This document shows positions 14,105 through 21,251 of a stretch of DNA of 21,251 nt, one piece after another (the first letter of the stretch is position 1; each line of letters begins with the position of its first letter). The notes under the pieces are model-generated. The model had not been told where the DNA came from. It saw only the letters and a list, made by a program, of their open reading frames with translations, and did not search any database. Position numbers and translations under genes: made by a program. Source of the DNA: UBA3855 sp964472035. Lineage in GTDB: Bacteria; Bacillota; Clostridia; Oscillospirales; Ruminococcaceae. The DNA lies in NCBI GenBank assembly GCA_964472035.1, contig CAYYIT010000043.1, forward strand, positions 1-21,251. Direction: 5' to 3'.

Positions 14105-14752
14105 TTACTGATCTGCTTCCTCATCACGGTGGTGCATGCAGTAGGCAAGCGTCATGAGACTGTCGCCAAGATGCACGTTTTCCACAATGACGTCGGGATT
14201 GTTGATCTTCAGGTCGAAATGGCTGAAATTCCAGAAGCCGCCGATATCCAGACGGATCAGGCGTTCCGCAAGCTCCTGCGCTGCACTCTTGGGAATGCAG
14301 AGCACCGCTACCTGCGGATGATGCGTGCGGCAGAACGCCTCCAGCGTTTCCATCGGACGGATGGGGAGTCCGGCGGTCGTTGTACCGTGCAGCTGGGGAT
14401 TGCTGTCAAATACGCCCACCAGCTTGCAGCCGCGCTTCTGAAAATCAATATGCGCTGCAATGGCCTTGCCAAGGTTGCCGGCACCGATCAGGATGACGCC
14501 GGTCTGCTCGTCCACACCGAGGATCCGACCGATCGTTTCGCGCAGTGCGCTGACATGGTAGCCATAGCCCTGCTGTCCGAAACCGCCGAAGCAGTTGAAA
14601 TCCTGCCGGATCTGGGAGGCGGACAGTCCCATGCGCATTGCAAGCTCCCGGGAAGAGATGCGCTCCACCCGTTCCCGTTCCAGCTCGCCCAGAAACCGGT
14701 AGTATCTGGGGAGTCTGCGGATCACAGGGGTGGAAATTGCCTGCTTGGCCAT
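14105..14752 (-). CDS. rex: Redox-sensing transcriptional repressor Rex, 215 aa
   Basis: Rex binds DNA when NADH/NAD+ is low and lets go when NADH rises, thereby controlling fermentation and respiration genes. The N-terminal winged helix (about 5-75) has VIRRLPRYYRFL, SSRELAMRMGLSASQIRQDF and the family phrase GGFGQQGYGYHV. The Rossmann domain follows with GAGNLGKAI (from residue 90) and FDSNP at about 115, the NAD(H)-binding end of the second strand. Length is normal. An AAGGAG site overlaps the stop region of the isocitrate dehydrogenase gene 13 bases upstream, so rex is the last gene of that operon. No clear TTGTTAA-type Rex site was found in the window by eye. Confidence 0.96.
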   Translation of the reverse strand: MAKQAISTPVIRRLPRYYRFLGELERERVERISSRELAMRMGLSASQIRQDFNCFGGFGQQGYGYHVSALRETIGRILGVDEQTGVILIGAGNLGKAIAAHIDFQKRGCKLVGVFDSNPQLHGTTTAGLPIRPMETLEAFCRTHHPQVAVLCIPKSAAQELAERLIRLDIGGFWNFSHFDLKINNPDVIVENVHLGDSLMTLAYCMHHRDEEADQ

Positions 14753-14765
14753 GAGAATTCGCTCC

Positions 14766-15980
14766 TTACTGCATCAGTGCGGAAAGACGAACGTTGATCT
14801 CCTCCAGGAATTCCTTGGAGTTTACCTTCTTCTTGTTCTCCAGAGAGGACAGGAGGTACAGGTCACCGGTCATTACGCCGTCTTCAATGGTCTGGATGGT
14901 AGCCTTCTCCAGCTTGTCTGCGTAGTCGCAAAGTGCCGGAATGTTGTCCAGCTCGCCTCTCTTGCGCAGCGCGCCGCTCCATGCAAAGATGGTAGCTACG
15001 GAGTTGGTGGAGGTCTCCTCGCCCTTGAGGTGCTTGTAGTAGTGGCGCTGTACGGTGCCGTGCGCAGCTTCGTACTCATAGATGCCGTCGGGAGATACCA
15101 GAACGGAGGTCATCATTGCCAGAGAGCCGTAAGCAGTGGAAACCATGTCGGACATTACGTCGCCGTCGTAGTTCTTGCAAGCCCAGATATAGCCGCCGTT
15201 GGAACGGATCACGCGTGCCACTGCGTCGTCGATCAGGGTGTAGAAGTACTCGATGCCTGCTTCTGCGAACTTTTCCTTGTATTCAGCGTCGAATACTTCC
15301 TGGAAGATGTCCTTGAAGCGGTGGTCATACTGCTTGGAAATGGTATCCTTGGTCGCAAACCATACATCCTGCTTCAGGTCAAGACCATAGTTGAAGCAAG
15401 CGCGTGCAAAGCCTGCGATGGAGTCATCGATGTTGTGCAGACCCTGGATGATGCCGTCGCCCTTGAACTCATGGATGAGCTGACGGGTCTCGTTGCCGTC
15501 CTTGTCAGTGAAAACCAGCTCAGCCTTGCCGCCGCCCTTTACCTGCATTTCGGTGTTCTTGTAAACATCACCGTAAGCGTGACGCGCGATGGTGATCGGC
15601 TGTGTCCAGGTCGGGATGTAGGGAGTGATGCCCTTTACAAGGATGGGTGTACGGAATACTGTACCGTCCAGAATGGCACGGATGGTGCCGTTCGGGGACT
15701 TCCACATCTGGGAGAGATTGTACTCGGGCATTCTTGCTGCGTTCGGGGTGATGGTAGCGCACTTGACAGCAACGCCGTACTTCTTGGTTGCCTCTGCGCT
15801 GTCGAATGTCACCTGATCCTTGGTCTTTTCGCGGTATTCCAGACCCAGGTCATAGTATTCGGTGTTCAGCTCCACATAGGGAGTGATGAGGATGTCCTTG
15901 ATCCACTGCCAGAGGATTCTGGTCATCTCGTCGCCGTCCATCTCGACGAGGGGAGTGGTCATTTTGATTTTATCTGCCAT
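14766..15980 (-). CDS. icd: NADP-dependent isocitrate dehydrogenase, eukaryotic-like type, 404 aa
   Basis: The enzyme oxidises isocitrate to 2-oxoglutarate and CO2, giving NADPH. The sequence is of the homodimeric, eukaryote-like subfamily: MADKIKMTTPLVEMDGDEMTR-like start, substrate-binding residues Ser95, Asn97, Arg101 and Arg110 in KSPNGTIRAILDGTVFR, metal-binding aspartates in NYDGDVMSDMV, and the cofactor segment EAAHGTVQRHYYKH, where His and Arg favour NADP over NAD. The frame is open upstream into the next gene, but the chosen ATG has GGAGGTAA directly before it and gives the family N-terminus. It sits 16 bases after the PARG-like gene and 13 bases before rex. With aconitase at the head of the operon it completes citrate to 2-oxoglutarate, probably for glutamate synthesis. 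Confidence 0.95.
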   Translation of the reverse strand: MADKIKMTTPLVEMDGDEMTRILWQWIKDILITPYVELNTEYYDLGLEYREKTKDQVTFDSAEATKKYGVAVKCATITPNAARMPEYNLSQMWKSPNGTIRAILDGTVFRTPILVKGITPYIPTWTQPITIARHAYGDVYKNTEMQVKGGGKAELVFTDKDGNETRQLIHEFKGDGIIQGLHNIDDSIAGFARACFNYGLDLKQDVWFATKDTISKQYDHRFKDIFQEVFDAEYKEKFAEAGIEYFYTLIDDAVARVIRSNGGYIWACKNYDGDVMSDMVSTAYGSLAMMTSVLVSPDGIYEYEAAHGTVQRHYYKHLKGEETSTNSVATIFAWSGALRKRGELDNIPALCDYADKLEKATIQTIEDGVMTGDLYLLSSLENKKKVNSKEFLEEINVRLSALMQ

Positions 15981-15996
15981 GGGAATTACCTCCGTT

Positions 15997-16710
15997 TTAT
16001 GTATTTTCTGAAGCCTTCGGATCGGCAAACAGAATTTGGATATGCTCAGGAACATAGCGGTCGATCGCCTTTTCAAACATGGGATATACGACCTCACGCT
16101 GATTGCCGAATTCACCGCAGCCGAATGCGCCGAGGACAATGACATCGGGCTTTCGGGAAACCGCAAGCTGCACGATCATTGCGATCCTGCGCTCCATTAC
16201 GGCATTGCAGTGCTTTCTGGAAAAAAGAAATCTTGCAAATGTCCGGTTGACTGCCGGACAGGTGATGAAATCACATAGCACGGGCGTTTCCAGCAAGGTG
16301 CCGTCATTGCTGCGGATGATGGGAACATGCTCCGAATAGATGAGCGTATCCGTATAATCCGGCAGCACATGCAGACGATTCCTGCGGTAATATTGCTTCT
16401 GGGTGCGGATGGTATAGTACAGGAGGGATGCCCTGCAGAGGGCTTCCTCCTGTGCATTTCCGCCGAGGATATAGCCGCCGCCCGGAAACATCGCGTTTGC
16501 GAAATTCAGCGCAGCGCAGTGCTTTCCGGTCTGCGAGAGCACGCAGGAGATCGTGTCCGTCCGCACGGAATGCGCCGCAGCGCGGAATGCTGTGCTGCGC
16601 TGCACCTCCGGTGCGGAGGTCTCCGTCACGGTTTCGGACCGCATCTGCGGAAACTGACCGCATTTATGGATGTGGTCGTTTTCCCGCTTGATTTTCAGAA
16701 ACTGCAGCAT
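15997..16710 (-). CDS. PARG-like macrodomain protein (TIGR02452 family), 237 aa
   Basis: Proteins of this family have the bacterial-type poly(ADP-ribose) glycohydrolase fold and are thought to remove ADP-ribose from proteins or process ADP-ribose compounds. The PARG signature GGG-X7-QEE is complete: Gly77-79, then YILGGNA, then Gln87-Glu88-Glu89, preceded by NFANAMFPGG. The later VIVLGAFGCGEFGN is the conserved macrodomain strand and loop that grips ribose. The N-terminal 40 residues are poorly conserved and the ribosome binding site of the first ATG is weak, so the start is uncertain. It begins 7 bases after the small membrane protein gene. Its place within an aconitase-isocitrate dehydrogenase-rex operon suggests a link to NAD metabolism, which is inference. 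Confidence 0.85.
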   Translation of the reverse strand: MLQFLKIKRENDHIHKCGQFPQMRSETVTETSAPEVQRSTAFRAAAHSVRTDTISCVLSQTGKHCAALNFANAMFPGGGYILGGNAQEEALCRASLLYYTIRTQKQYYRRNRLHVLPDYTDTLIYSEHVPIIRSNDGTLLETPVLCDFITCPAVNRTFARFLFSRKHCNAVMERRIAMIVQLAVSRKPDVIVLGAFGCGEFGNQREVVYPMFEKAIDRYVPEHIQILFADPKASENT

Positions 16711-16717
16711 GACCGCG

Positions 16718-16933
16718 TTATTCTCTGATCGAGAATACGCCGATCACGATAATTACAATGCCGATGCCGTAGGAAATGACGGACACTGCCTTATCCGGCA
16801 TGTTCGGGAAGAACTTCTTCAGCACCCACTGTACGCCGAAGATCACCAGTGCCGCAACGAGAACCAGCACCAGATCCTTCCAGGAACGAATGCGGATGCG
16901 TCGCGCCATTGTCTCTGCGATACTTAACGTCAT
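16718..16933 (-). CDS. Small two-helix membrane protein of unknown function, 71 aa
   Basis: No family is recognised. The protein has a basic N-terminal segment (MARRIRIRSWK), a first membrane helix at about residues 20-37, a short loop KKFFPNMPDKA and a second helix at about 48-66, ending in SIRE. The positive-inside pattern places both ends in the cytoplasm. The ATG at 16933 was chosen over in-frame ATGs two and seven codons earlier because AGAGGTG lies 8 bases before it. It follows aconitase by 40 bases and precedes the PARG-like gene by 7, so it belongs to the operon. It could be an anchor or regulator for a neighbouring product, but nothing in the sequence decides this. Confidence 0.7.
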   Translation of the reverse strand: MTLSIAETMARRIRIRSWKDLVLVLVAALVIFGVQWVLKKFFPNMPDKAVSVISYGIGIVIIVIGVFSIRE

Positions 16934-16973
16934 TTGCATTTCACCTCTTATCATGGATGAGACGGATCTGCAA

Positions 16974-18911
16974 TTACTTCAGATTCTCTCTTGTATAATC
17001 CAGCAGGCCGCCTGCCAGCATGATGTCCTTGGTTCTGCCGGTCAGCTCGCAGAGTACCGGAATTTCCTTGCCGGTGGTCTTGTTGAGAACAGTGAACTGT
17101 GTCTCGCCAGCCTCAACCTTAGCACGGATGTCCGCAAGTTCGAGCACATCGCCCTGAGAGATCGCATCGTAATCTGCTTCGTTCACAAATGTCAGCGGCA
17201 GGATACCGGCATTCACGAGGTTTGCACGGTGGATTCTTGCGAAGGACTTCACGAGAACAGCCTTGATGCCGAGGTACAGCGGAGCGAGTGCCGCATGCTC
17301 ACGGGAGCTGCCCTGACCGTAGTTGGAGCCGCCCACGATGATGCTCTTGCCCAGTTCCTTTGCACGGGTCGGGAACGCCTCGTCACAAACAGTGAAGCAA
17401 TGCTGGGAGATCGCCGGAATGTTGGAACGCAGGGGCAGGATCTTTGCGCCTGCGGGCATGATGTGGTCGGTGGTGATGTTGTCCTCTACCTTGAGGGAAA
17501 CCGGAGCCTCGATGGAAGCCTCCAGCGGAGCAGTCTCCGGATAGGGCTTGATGTTCGGACCGCGCAGGATCTCCACATCCGCAGCCTCTTCCTCAGAAGC
17601 CGGCAGTGCGATCATGTTGTCGTTCACAGTGAACTTCTCAGGCAGTACGAACTCGGGCATCTCGCCGATCTCTCTGGGATCGGTCAGGTAGCCGGTGATT
17701 GCGGAAATCGCAGCAAGCTCCGGAGATACGAGGTAGATCTGACCATCCTTGGTTCCGGAACGGCCGAGGAAGTTTCTGTTGAAGGTTCTCAGGGAGATAC
17801 CGCCGGAATTCGGGGACTGACCCATACCGATGCAGGGACCGCAGGCGGACTCGAGAATTCTTGCGCCGGCAGCGATCATGATGGACAAGAGACCCATGTC
17901 AGCCATCATATTCAGCACCTGCTTGGAGCCGGGAGCGATGGACAGGGATACGTCCGGATGTACGGTCTTGCCCTTGAGGATATGTGCAACCTTCATCATA
18001 TCGAGCAGGGAAGAGTTGGTGCAGGAGCCGATGCAGACCTGATCGATCTTCAGCTTGCCGATCTCCTCGCAGCTCTTTACATTGTCGGGAGAGTGCGGAC
18101 ATGCAGCCAGCGGCACCAGCTCGGAGAGGTTGATGTCTACCACTTCATCATACTCTGCATCAGCGTCAGCGGACTGCTCGGTCCATACCTCGCCTCTGCC
18201 CTGTGCTTCGAGGAACTGCTTTGTGATCTCGTCGGACGGGAAGATGGAAGTGGTCGCGCCCAGCTCAGCACCCATGTTGGTGATGGTGGCACGCTCCGGA
18301 ACGGACAGGGTCTTGACACCCTCGCCGCAGTACTCAATCACCTTGCCGACGCCGCCCTTAACGGACAGTCTGCGCAGAACCTCGAGGATGACGTCCTTCG
18401 CAGCAACCCACGGAGAGAGCTTGCCGGTGAGGTTTACCTTGACTACCTGCGGGTAGGTGATGTAGTATGCGCCGCCGCCCATTGCAACTGCAACGTCCAG
18501 ACCGCCTGCGCCGATGGCGATCATACCGATACCGCCGCCGGTGGGAGTGTGGCTGTCAGAGCCGATCAGGGTCTTGCCCGGAATGCCGTAGCGCTCCAGA
18601 TGTACCTGATGGCAGATGCCGTTGCCGGGACGGGAGAAATGAATGCCATGCTTCTTGGCTACGGAGCCGATGAAGCGGTGGTCGTCGGCATTCTCAAAGC
18701 CGTTCTGCAGGGTGTTGTGGTCGATGTAAGCCACGCTGCGCTCTGTGCGTACTCTCGGCACGCCCATTGCCTCGAATTCCAGGTACGCCATGGTACCGGT
18801 TGCATCCTGTGTCAGAGTCTGGTCGATACGGATACCGATTTCCTGACCCTTGACCGGCTCACCGTCAACGAGGTGCGCACGCAGGATCTTTTCAGTTAAT
18901 GTCAAACCCAT
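16974..18911 (-). CDS. acnA: Aconitate hydratase, 645 aa
   Basis: Aconitase interconverts citrate and isocitrate with a 4Fe-4S cluster. Cluster ligands are Cys297 in CIGSCTNSS and Cys357 and Cys360 in SACGPCIGMG. The substrate and swivel-domain motifs DSHTPTGGGIGM, EDNITTDHIMPAGA and GGSNYGQGSSREHAAL are all present. The length, about 645 residues, matches the short monomeric type found in clostridia and related to the mitochondrial enzyme, not the 890-residue AcnA of enterobacteria. The start was set at ATG 18911, with AAAGGA upstream; the frame runs on upstream but through promoter sequence. It is the first gene of a five-gene operon ending in rex. No citrate synthase gene is in the window. 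Confidence 0.96.
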   Translation of the reverse strand: MGLTLTEKILRAHLVDGEPVKGQEIGIRIDQTLTQDATGTMAYLEFEAMGVPRVRTERSVAYIDHNTLQNGFENADDHRFIGSVAKKHGIHFSRPGNGICHQVHLERYGIPGKTLIGSDSHTPTGGGIGMIAIGAGGLDVAVAMGGGAYYITYPQVVKVNLTGKLSPWVAAKDVILEVLRRLSVKGGVGKVIEYCGEGVKTLSVPERATITNMGAELGATTSIFPSDEITKQFLEAQGRGEVWTEQSADADAEYDEVVDINLSELVPLAACPHSPDNVKSCEEIGKLKIDQVCIGSCTNSSLLDMMKVAHILKGKTVHPDVSLSIAPGSKQVLNMMADMGLLSIMIAAGARILESACGPCIGMGQSPNSGGISLRTFNRNFLGRSGTKDGQIYLVSPELAAISAITGYLTDPREIGEMPEFVLPEKFTVNDNMIALPASEEEAADVEILRGPNIKPYPETAPLEASIEAPVSLKVEDNITTDHIMPAGAKILPLRSNIPAISQHCFTVCDEAFPTRAKELGKSIIVGGSNYGQGSSREHAALAPLYLGIKAVLVKSFARIHRANLVNAGILPLTFVNEADYDAISQGDVLELADIRAKVEAGETQFTVLNKTTGKEIPVLCELTGRTKDIMLAGGLLDYTRENLK

Positions 18912-18984
18912 TGTAATCAATCCTTTCCAAATGATAGAATGCCGCCGCCGAAATGACAAAAAACAGCAATCCACTATACTTTCT

Positions 18985-19013
18985 ATTGTACTACAAAACC
19001 GCCCCTTTGTCAA
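18985..19013 (-). promoter_or_regulatory. Sigma-A promoter of the aconitase-rex operon
   Basis: The minus strand reads TTGACA (19013-19008), a 17-base spacer and TACAAT (18990-18985). The leader to the aconitase ATG is about 70 bases and no Rex-type box was seen in it. Confidence 0.87.
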
Positions 19014-19142
19014 GAATTTCACAAGCTTTTCTGCTAAAAAGTGTTTATCTCAGATGATGCATGACAATTGGACGTTAGTGCCAAAGATAATACAGTTTTT
19101 TTGTACAAAGGGTAGAAATTCAGCGATAATATGTAAAAATGC

Positions 19143-19170
19143 TTGCATTTTTTTGTGTATAATGTATAAT
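19143..19170 (+). promoter_or_regulatory. Promoter of the first LRR/dockerin gene
   Basis: Two overlapping candidate -10 hexamers, both perfect TATAAT, lie at 19158-19163 and 19165-19170. A weak -35, TTGCAT at 19143-19148, is 16 bases from the second. The AGAAGGAGGA ribosome binding site follows at about 19200. Confidence 0.6.
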
Positions 19171-19215
19171 AAAACTAAGAAATGGTGCGCGAAATGCGCA
19201 GAAGGAGGAATTTGG

Positions 19216-20154
19216 ATGAAAGCAAAAAGAGCATATGCGCTGCTGCTGACAGCAGCCATGGTACTGGGTGCGGGTACCGCACCGGAGCTGATGGGATGGA
19301 ATGATGCAAGTTTGATGGTGAGTGCAGCTACAAGCGGTACATATGGCACAATGACTTATACCATGTATGATGATTATGTAGAAATTACGGGTTTTGATAA
19401 TTCCATCAGTACTGTGACAATTCCTTCAAAAATTGAGGGCGTAGCCGTGACAAGAATCGGGGACAATGCGTTTAAGAATGCGACAAAGCTGGAGAGCGTG
19501 ACGATTCCGAATGGCGTGACGGAGATCGGGGTGAGTGCGTTTTATCAGTGTACATTGCTACAAAATGTAAGCTTGCCATCCACATTGACATCCATTGGTG
19601 AAAAATGTTTTGAAAATTCGATCAGCCTGCAGATAATCGAGATTCCTGACAATACATTATTTATTGGTAACGCTGCGTTTGCAGGATGTGTAAGTCTTTT
19701 GGAGCTTGAATTCCCTGAAGGCTCTGAGCAGATAGGCAATGATGTTGCAAGCGGATGCACAAGCTTGCGAACGGTAACGATCAATAATGGTCCGACTTTA
19801 GTTGGTGCACGTGCATTTGACAATTGTACATCCTTGAAAAACATTTATCTTCCCATAAGCATTACCAATCTGCAAAATGATAATTGGGATTCATTTGAAA
19901 ACTGTTCAGTACAGCATATTTATTATGCAGGAACGATCATACAATGGAATGCGGTATTGCATAAGGGCGGTCTTGCCTCCGCCACCATCCACTACGGAGC
20001 CGATGATATCCCCGCACCGCTTACCCCCGATGTCAACAATGACGGCTCCATCGATGCTACAGATGCTGCCTACATTCTTCAGTTTGCTGCCTATGTCGGC
20101 GCCGGCGGAGAGCTTTCCTTGAATGAGTATTACCTGACATTAATACAGGGATAA
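19216..20154 (+). CDS. Secreted LRR_5 (BspA-like) protein with C-terminal dockerin-like module, 312 aa
   Basis: The signal peptide has a basic start (MKAKR), a hydrophobic core and a probable cleavage after VSA at residue 37. From about 60 to 255 the protein has BspA-type leucine-rich repeats, seen as recurring units such as IGDNAFKNATKLESVTIP and VGARAFDNCTSLKNIYLP, ending in the frequent IYYAGTIIQWNAV unit. The C-terminal 41 residues from Asp272 form a dockerin-like module with one good calcium loop, DVNNDGSIDATDAAYIL; the second half (GAGGELSLNEYYL) lacks the loop aspartates. Dockerins bind cohesins, so the protein may be displayed on a scaffold. Start choice rests on AAGGAGGA and the signal peptide. 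The last fifth of the gene is clearly more GC-rich than the repeats. Confidence 0.9.
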   Translation: MKAKRAYALLLTAAMVLGAGTAPELMGWNDASLMVSAATSGTYGTMTYTMYDDYVEITGFDNSISTVTIPSKIEGVAVTRIGDNAFKNATKLESVTIPNGVTEIGVSAFYQCTLLQNVSLPSTLTSIGEKCFENSISLQIIEIPDNTLFIGNAAFAGCVSLLELEFPEGSEQIGNDVASGCTSLRTVTINNGPTLVGARAFDNCTSLKNIYLPISITNLQNDNWDSFENCSVQHIYYAGTIIQWNAVLHKGGLASATIHYGADDIPAPLTPDVNNDGSIDATDAAYILQFAAYVGAGGELSLNEYYLTLIQG

Positions 20155-20175
20155 TATGCGTAATAAAATTTCTAC

Positions 20176-20212
20176 AGCCCTTCGGTGCATTGCAGCCCGG
20201 AGGGCTTTTCTT
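20176..20212 (+). terminator. Rho-independent terminator of the first LRR/dockerin gene
   Basis: The stem AGCCCTTCGG/CCGGAGGGCT (10 pairs, one of them a G-T wobble) has an 11-base loop and is followed by TTTTCTTTG. Confidence 0.8.
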
Positions 20213-20412
20213 TGTTGCCATGTGTTCCTTTATCAATCGGAATGGCAGAAATTTTCTCATTTTTCCGGCTGTAAATAAAATGATACCAAATAATAGAAAG
20301 CCGCTGCCGATGATTGAAGATGAGTAACGGCATAGCTTCGTACAGAATGCACAAGTGCAAAGATTGTATTTTGTAAGAAAAACCAAAAAAGAAGCAGAAG
20401 TGTTAAAAACTA

Positions 20413-20441
20413 TTGACAAATACGACGAACACTTGTATAAT
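20413..20441 (+). promoter_or_regulatory. Consensus sigma-A promoter of the second LRR/dockerin gene
   Basis: Perfect TTGACA (20413-20418) and perfect TATAAT (20436-20441) are separated by 17 bases, the strongest promoter match in the window. Confidence 0.92.
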
Positions 20442-20484
20442 AAAATCAAATAGTGCTTTGCACTGAAAAAAGGAGGGGAACTAT

Positions 20485-21141
20485 ATGAGATTTCTGAAAC
20501 AATCAGCCATTCTGACCGCCATGTTATGTGTGTGTACCTGTACAGCTGGCTGGAGTGTCAGTGCCGCAGAAACCGTGACCTATGAGGGCATCACCTACAC
20601 GCTGTATGACAACAGTGCCTATGTGGATTCCGGTGACAGCGGCAAGATGGATGTTGACATTGTAATTCCGTCCTATGTGGACGGACTGCCGGTTACCAGA
20701 ATTGACGACAGTGCGTTTTATTTTGGAGGAACATATCTTCGGACGGTTGTTGTTTCGGAGGGCGTGGAGGATATCGGAACCAATGCTTTTGCAACGGCAA
20801 ACCAGCTGAAGGAGGTATCCCTGCCAGCAACGCTTCAGAGCATCGGAAACAATGCATTCGGCAACTGCAACATGCTGCAGACCATTCACTATGCCGGTAC
20901 GGAGGAGCAATGGGCAGCAATCACCATCAATGATACAAGTGACAGCTTCCTGAATGCGGAAATCATTTTCGAAAGCGTTTATGAGAGTCCCTACCAGGTG
21001 TTTACATTTGATAAAGCGGATGTAAACGGAGATGGTGCAGTGGATGCTTCCGATGCGGCCTATGTACTGCAATATGCAGCCTACATCGGCGCAGGCGGTG
21101 AGCTTACCCTGAATGAGTATTATCTGACACTGAATGAATAA
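20485..21141 (+). CDS. Secreted LRR_5 protein with C-terminal dockerin-like module, 218 aa
   Basis: This is a shorter paralogue of the preceding protein. The signal peptide (cleavage probably after VSA at residue 27) is cysteine-rich in its core. The repeat part is short, about residues 55-150, with LRR_5 units such as IGTNAFATANQLKEVSLP and the typical closing unit HYAGTEEQWAAI. The C-terminal 40 residues from Asp179 (DVNGDGAVDASDAAYVL) match the dockerin-like module of its neighbour closely, including the loss of calcium ligands in the second half. The ATG follows AAGGAGGGG. It is transcribed alone from a perfect promoter, which suggests strong or tightly controlled expression. The ligand of the repeats is unknown. 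Confidence 0.9.
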   Translation: MRFLKQSAILTAMLCVCTCTAGWSVSAAETVTYEGITYTLYDNSAYVDSGDSGKMDVDIVIPSYVDGLPVTRIDDSAFYFGGTYLRTVVVSEGVEDIGTNAFATANQLKEVSLPATLQSIGNNAFGNCNMLQTIHYAGTEEQWAAITINDTSDSFLNAEIIFESVYESPYQVFTFDKADVNGDGAVDASDAAYVLQYAAYIGAGGELTLNEYYLTLNE

Positions 21142-21155
21142 TACCACGACATACT

Positions 21156-21185
21156 AACGCCCATCCCTCAAAAGGGATGGGCGTT
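21156..21185 (+). terminator. Perfect 13-bp hairpin after the second LRR/dockerin gene
   Basis: Stem AACGCCCATCCCT/AGGGATGGGCGTT with loop CAAA starts 14 bases after the stop. It lacks a T-run, so it may act with the next hairpin. Confidence 0.65.
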
Positions 21186-21205
21186 CCAGTCTGTCGAAAA
21201 GTCCC

Positions 21206-21249
21206 GTCCAGCCACTGCGCCTCTGGCGCAGGGCTGGACTAAGTTTTTT
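21206..21249 (+). terminator. Rho-independent terminator at the window end
   Basis: A 15-base-pair stem with one bulged A, outer part GTCCAGCC/GGCTGGAC and inner part CTGCGCC/GGCGCAG, has loop TCT and is followed by six T. It backs up the hairpin 20 bases upstream. Confidence 0.85.
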
Positions 21250-21251
21250 CA

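Larger units (their letters stand above)
18912..19215. other. Intergenic region between aconitase and first LRR/dockerin gene
   Basis: This divergent spacer carries a strong promoter for the aconitase operon at its left end and a promoter for the LRR gene at its right end. The middle (about 19020-19140) is AT-rich with no recognised gene or palindrome, and could hold regulator sites. Confidence 0.6.
20155..20484. other. Intergenic region between the two LRR/dockerin genes
   Basis: The left end has a terminator and the right end a consensus promoter. The middle (about 20215-20410) is AT-rich and contains no ORF with a plausible start site, no long palindrome and no similarity to either flanking gene that I can see. 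Confidence 0.65.

Noticed and set aside
14730..16142. A 470-codon plus-strand frame opposite isocitrate dehydrogenase
   Set aside because: Antisense shadow of a highly conserved enzyme; no start site and no domain.
16776..18899. A 707-codon plus-strand frame opposite aconitase
   Set aside because: Antisense shadow of the aconitase gene with no ribosome binding site; the aconitase reading has every family motif.
20172..20360. Minus-strand 62-codon frame between the two LRR genes
   Set aside because: No Shine-Dalgarno site, no similarity recognised, and it overlaps the plus-strand terminator.
20401..20418. TGTTAA...TTGACA as a possible Rex operator
   Set aside because: The two halves are 6 bases apart and do not form the inverted repeat TTGTTAA-N4-TTAACAA; the right half is simply the -35 hexamer.

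Overview
The window looks like chromosomal DNA of a gut or rumen Firmicute of the Clostridia, most likely a Ruminococcus-type member of the Oscillospiraceae. The evidence is near-perfect AGGAGG ribosome binding sites, sigma-A promoters with 17-base spacers, a Rex regulator, a clostripain-family protease, two secreted LRR_5 proteins ending in dockerin-like modules, and clostridial families such as DUF3793 and C_GCAxxG_C_C. No tRNA, rRNA, CRISPR array, transposase or phage gene was seen. The genus is inference from gene content only.

Layout. (1) 57-5712, minus strand: a two-gene ABC exporter (FtsX-type permease and ATPase), preceded by its probable sensor, an OmpR-family regulator and an intramembrane-sensing histidine kinase, and then by a C_GCAxxG_C_C protein. 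The 100-base gap before the ATPase gene carries three TGAC boxes exactly 11 bases apart, a probable response-regulator site. (2) 6018-7770, plus strand: a compact thiol-redox operon, CcdA, membrane-anchored TlpA-like thioredoxin, a 65-residue ferredoxin:thioredoxin reductase-like protein and thioredoxin. It is divergent from the C_GCAxxG gene, with interleaved promoters. (3) 7817-8479, minus: a lipoprotein of unknown role. (4) 8668-10012, plus: DUF2325, DUF3793 and a flavodoxin, with two near-identical inverted repeats (GTTAGC-N4-GCTAAY) in front of the first two genes. I infer a metal (iron) responsive regulon. (5) 10133-13874, plus: a large C11 protease with a cytoplasmic zinc ribbon, then a PfkB-family sugar-phosphate kinase. 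(6) 13880-14097: duplicated terminator hairpins enclosing GC-rich palindromes. (7) 14105-18911, minus: an apparent operon of aconitase, a small membrane protein, a PARG-like macrodomain protein, NADP-isocitrate dehydrogenase and Rex. (8) 19216-21141, plus: two LRR_5/dockerin surface proteins, each with its own promoter and terminator.

How they fit together. Much of the window concerns redox state. In the thiol operon, electrons could pass from ferredoxin through the FTR-like protein to thioredoxin, then through CcdA to the external TlpA-like protein. The flavodoxin cassette would replace ferredoxin when iron is short. The aconitase/isocitrate dehydrogenase operon makes 2-oxoglutarate and NADPH and ends in Rex, the NADH/NAD+ sensor, with a PARG-like ADP-ribose hydrolase in the middle. 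The strongest candidates for something little described are the FTR-CcdA relay, the PARG-like gene and small membrane protein inside the aconitase-Rex operon, and the zinc-ribbon C11 protease.
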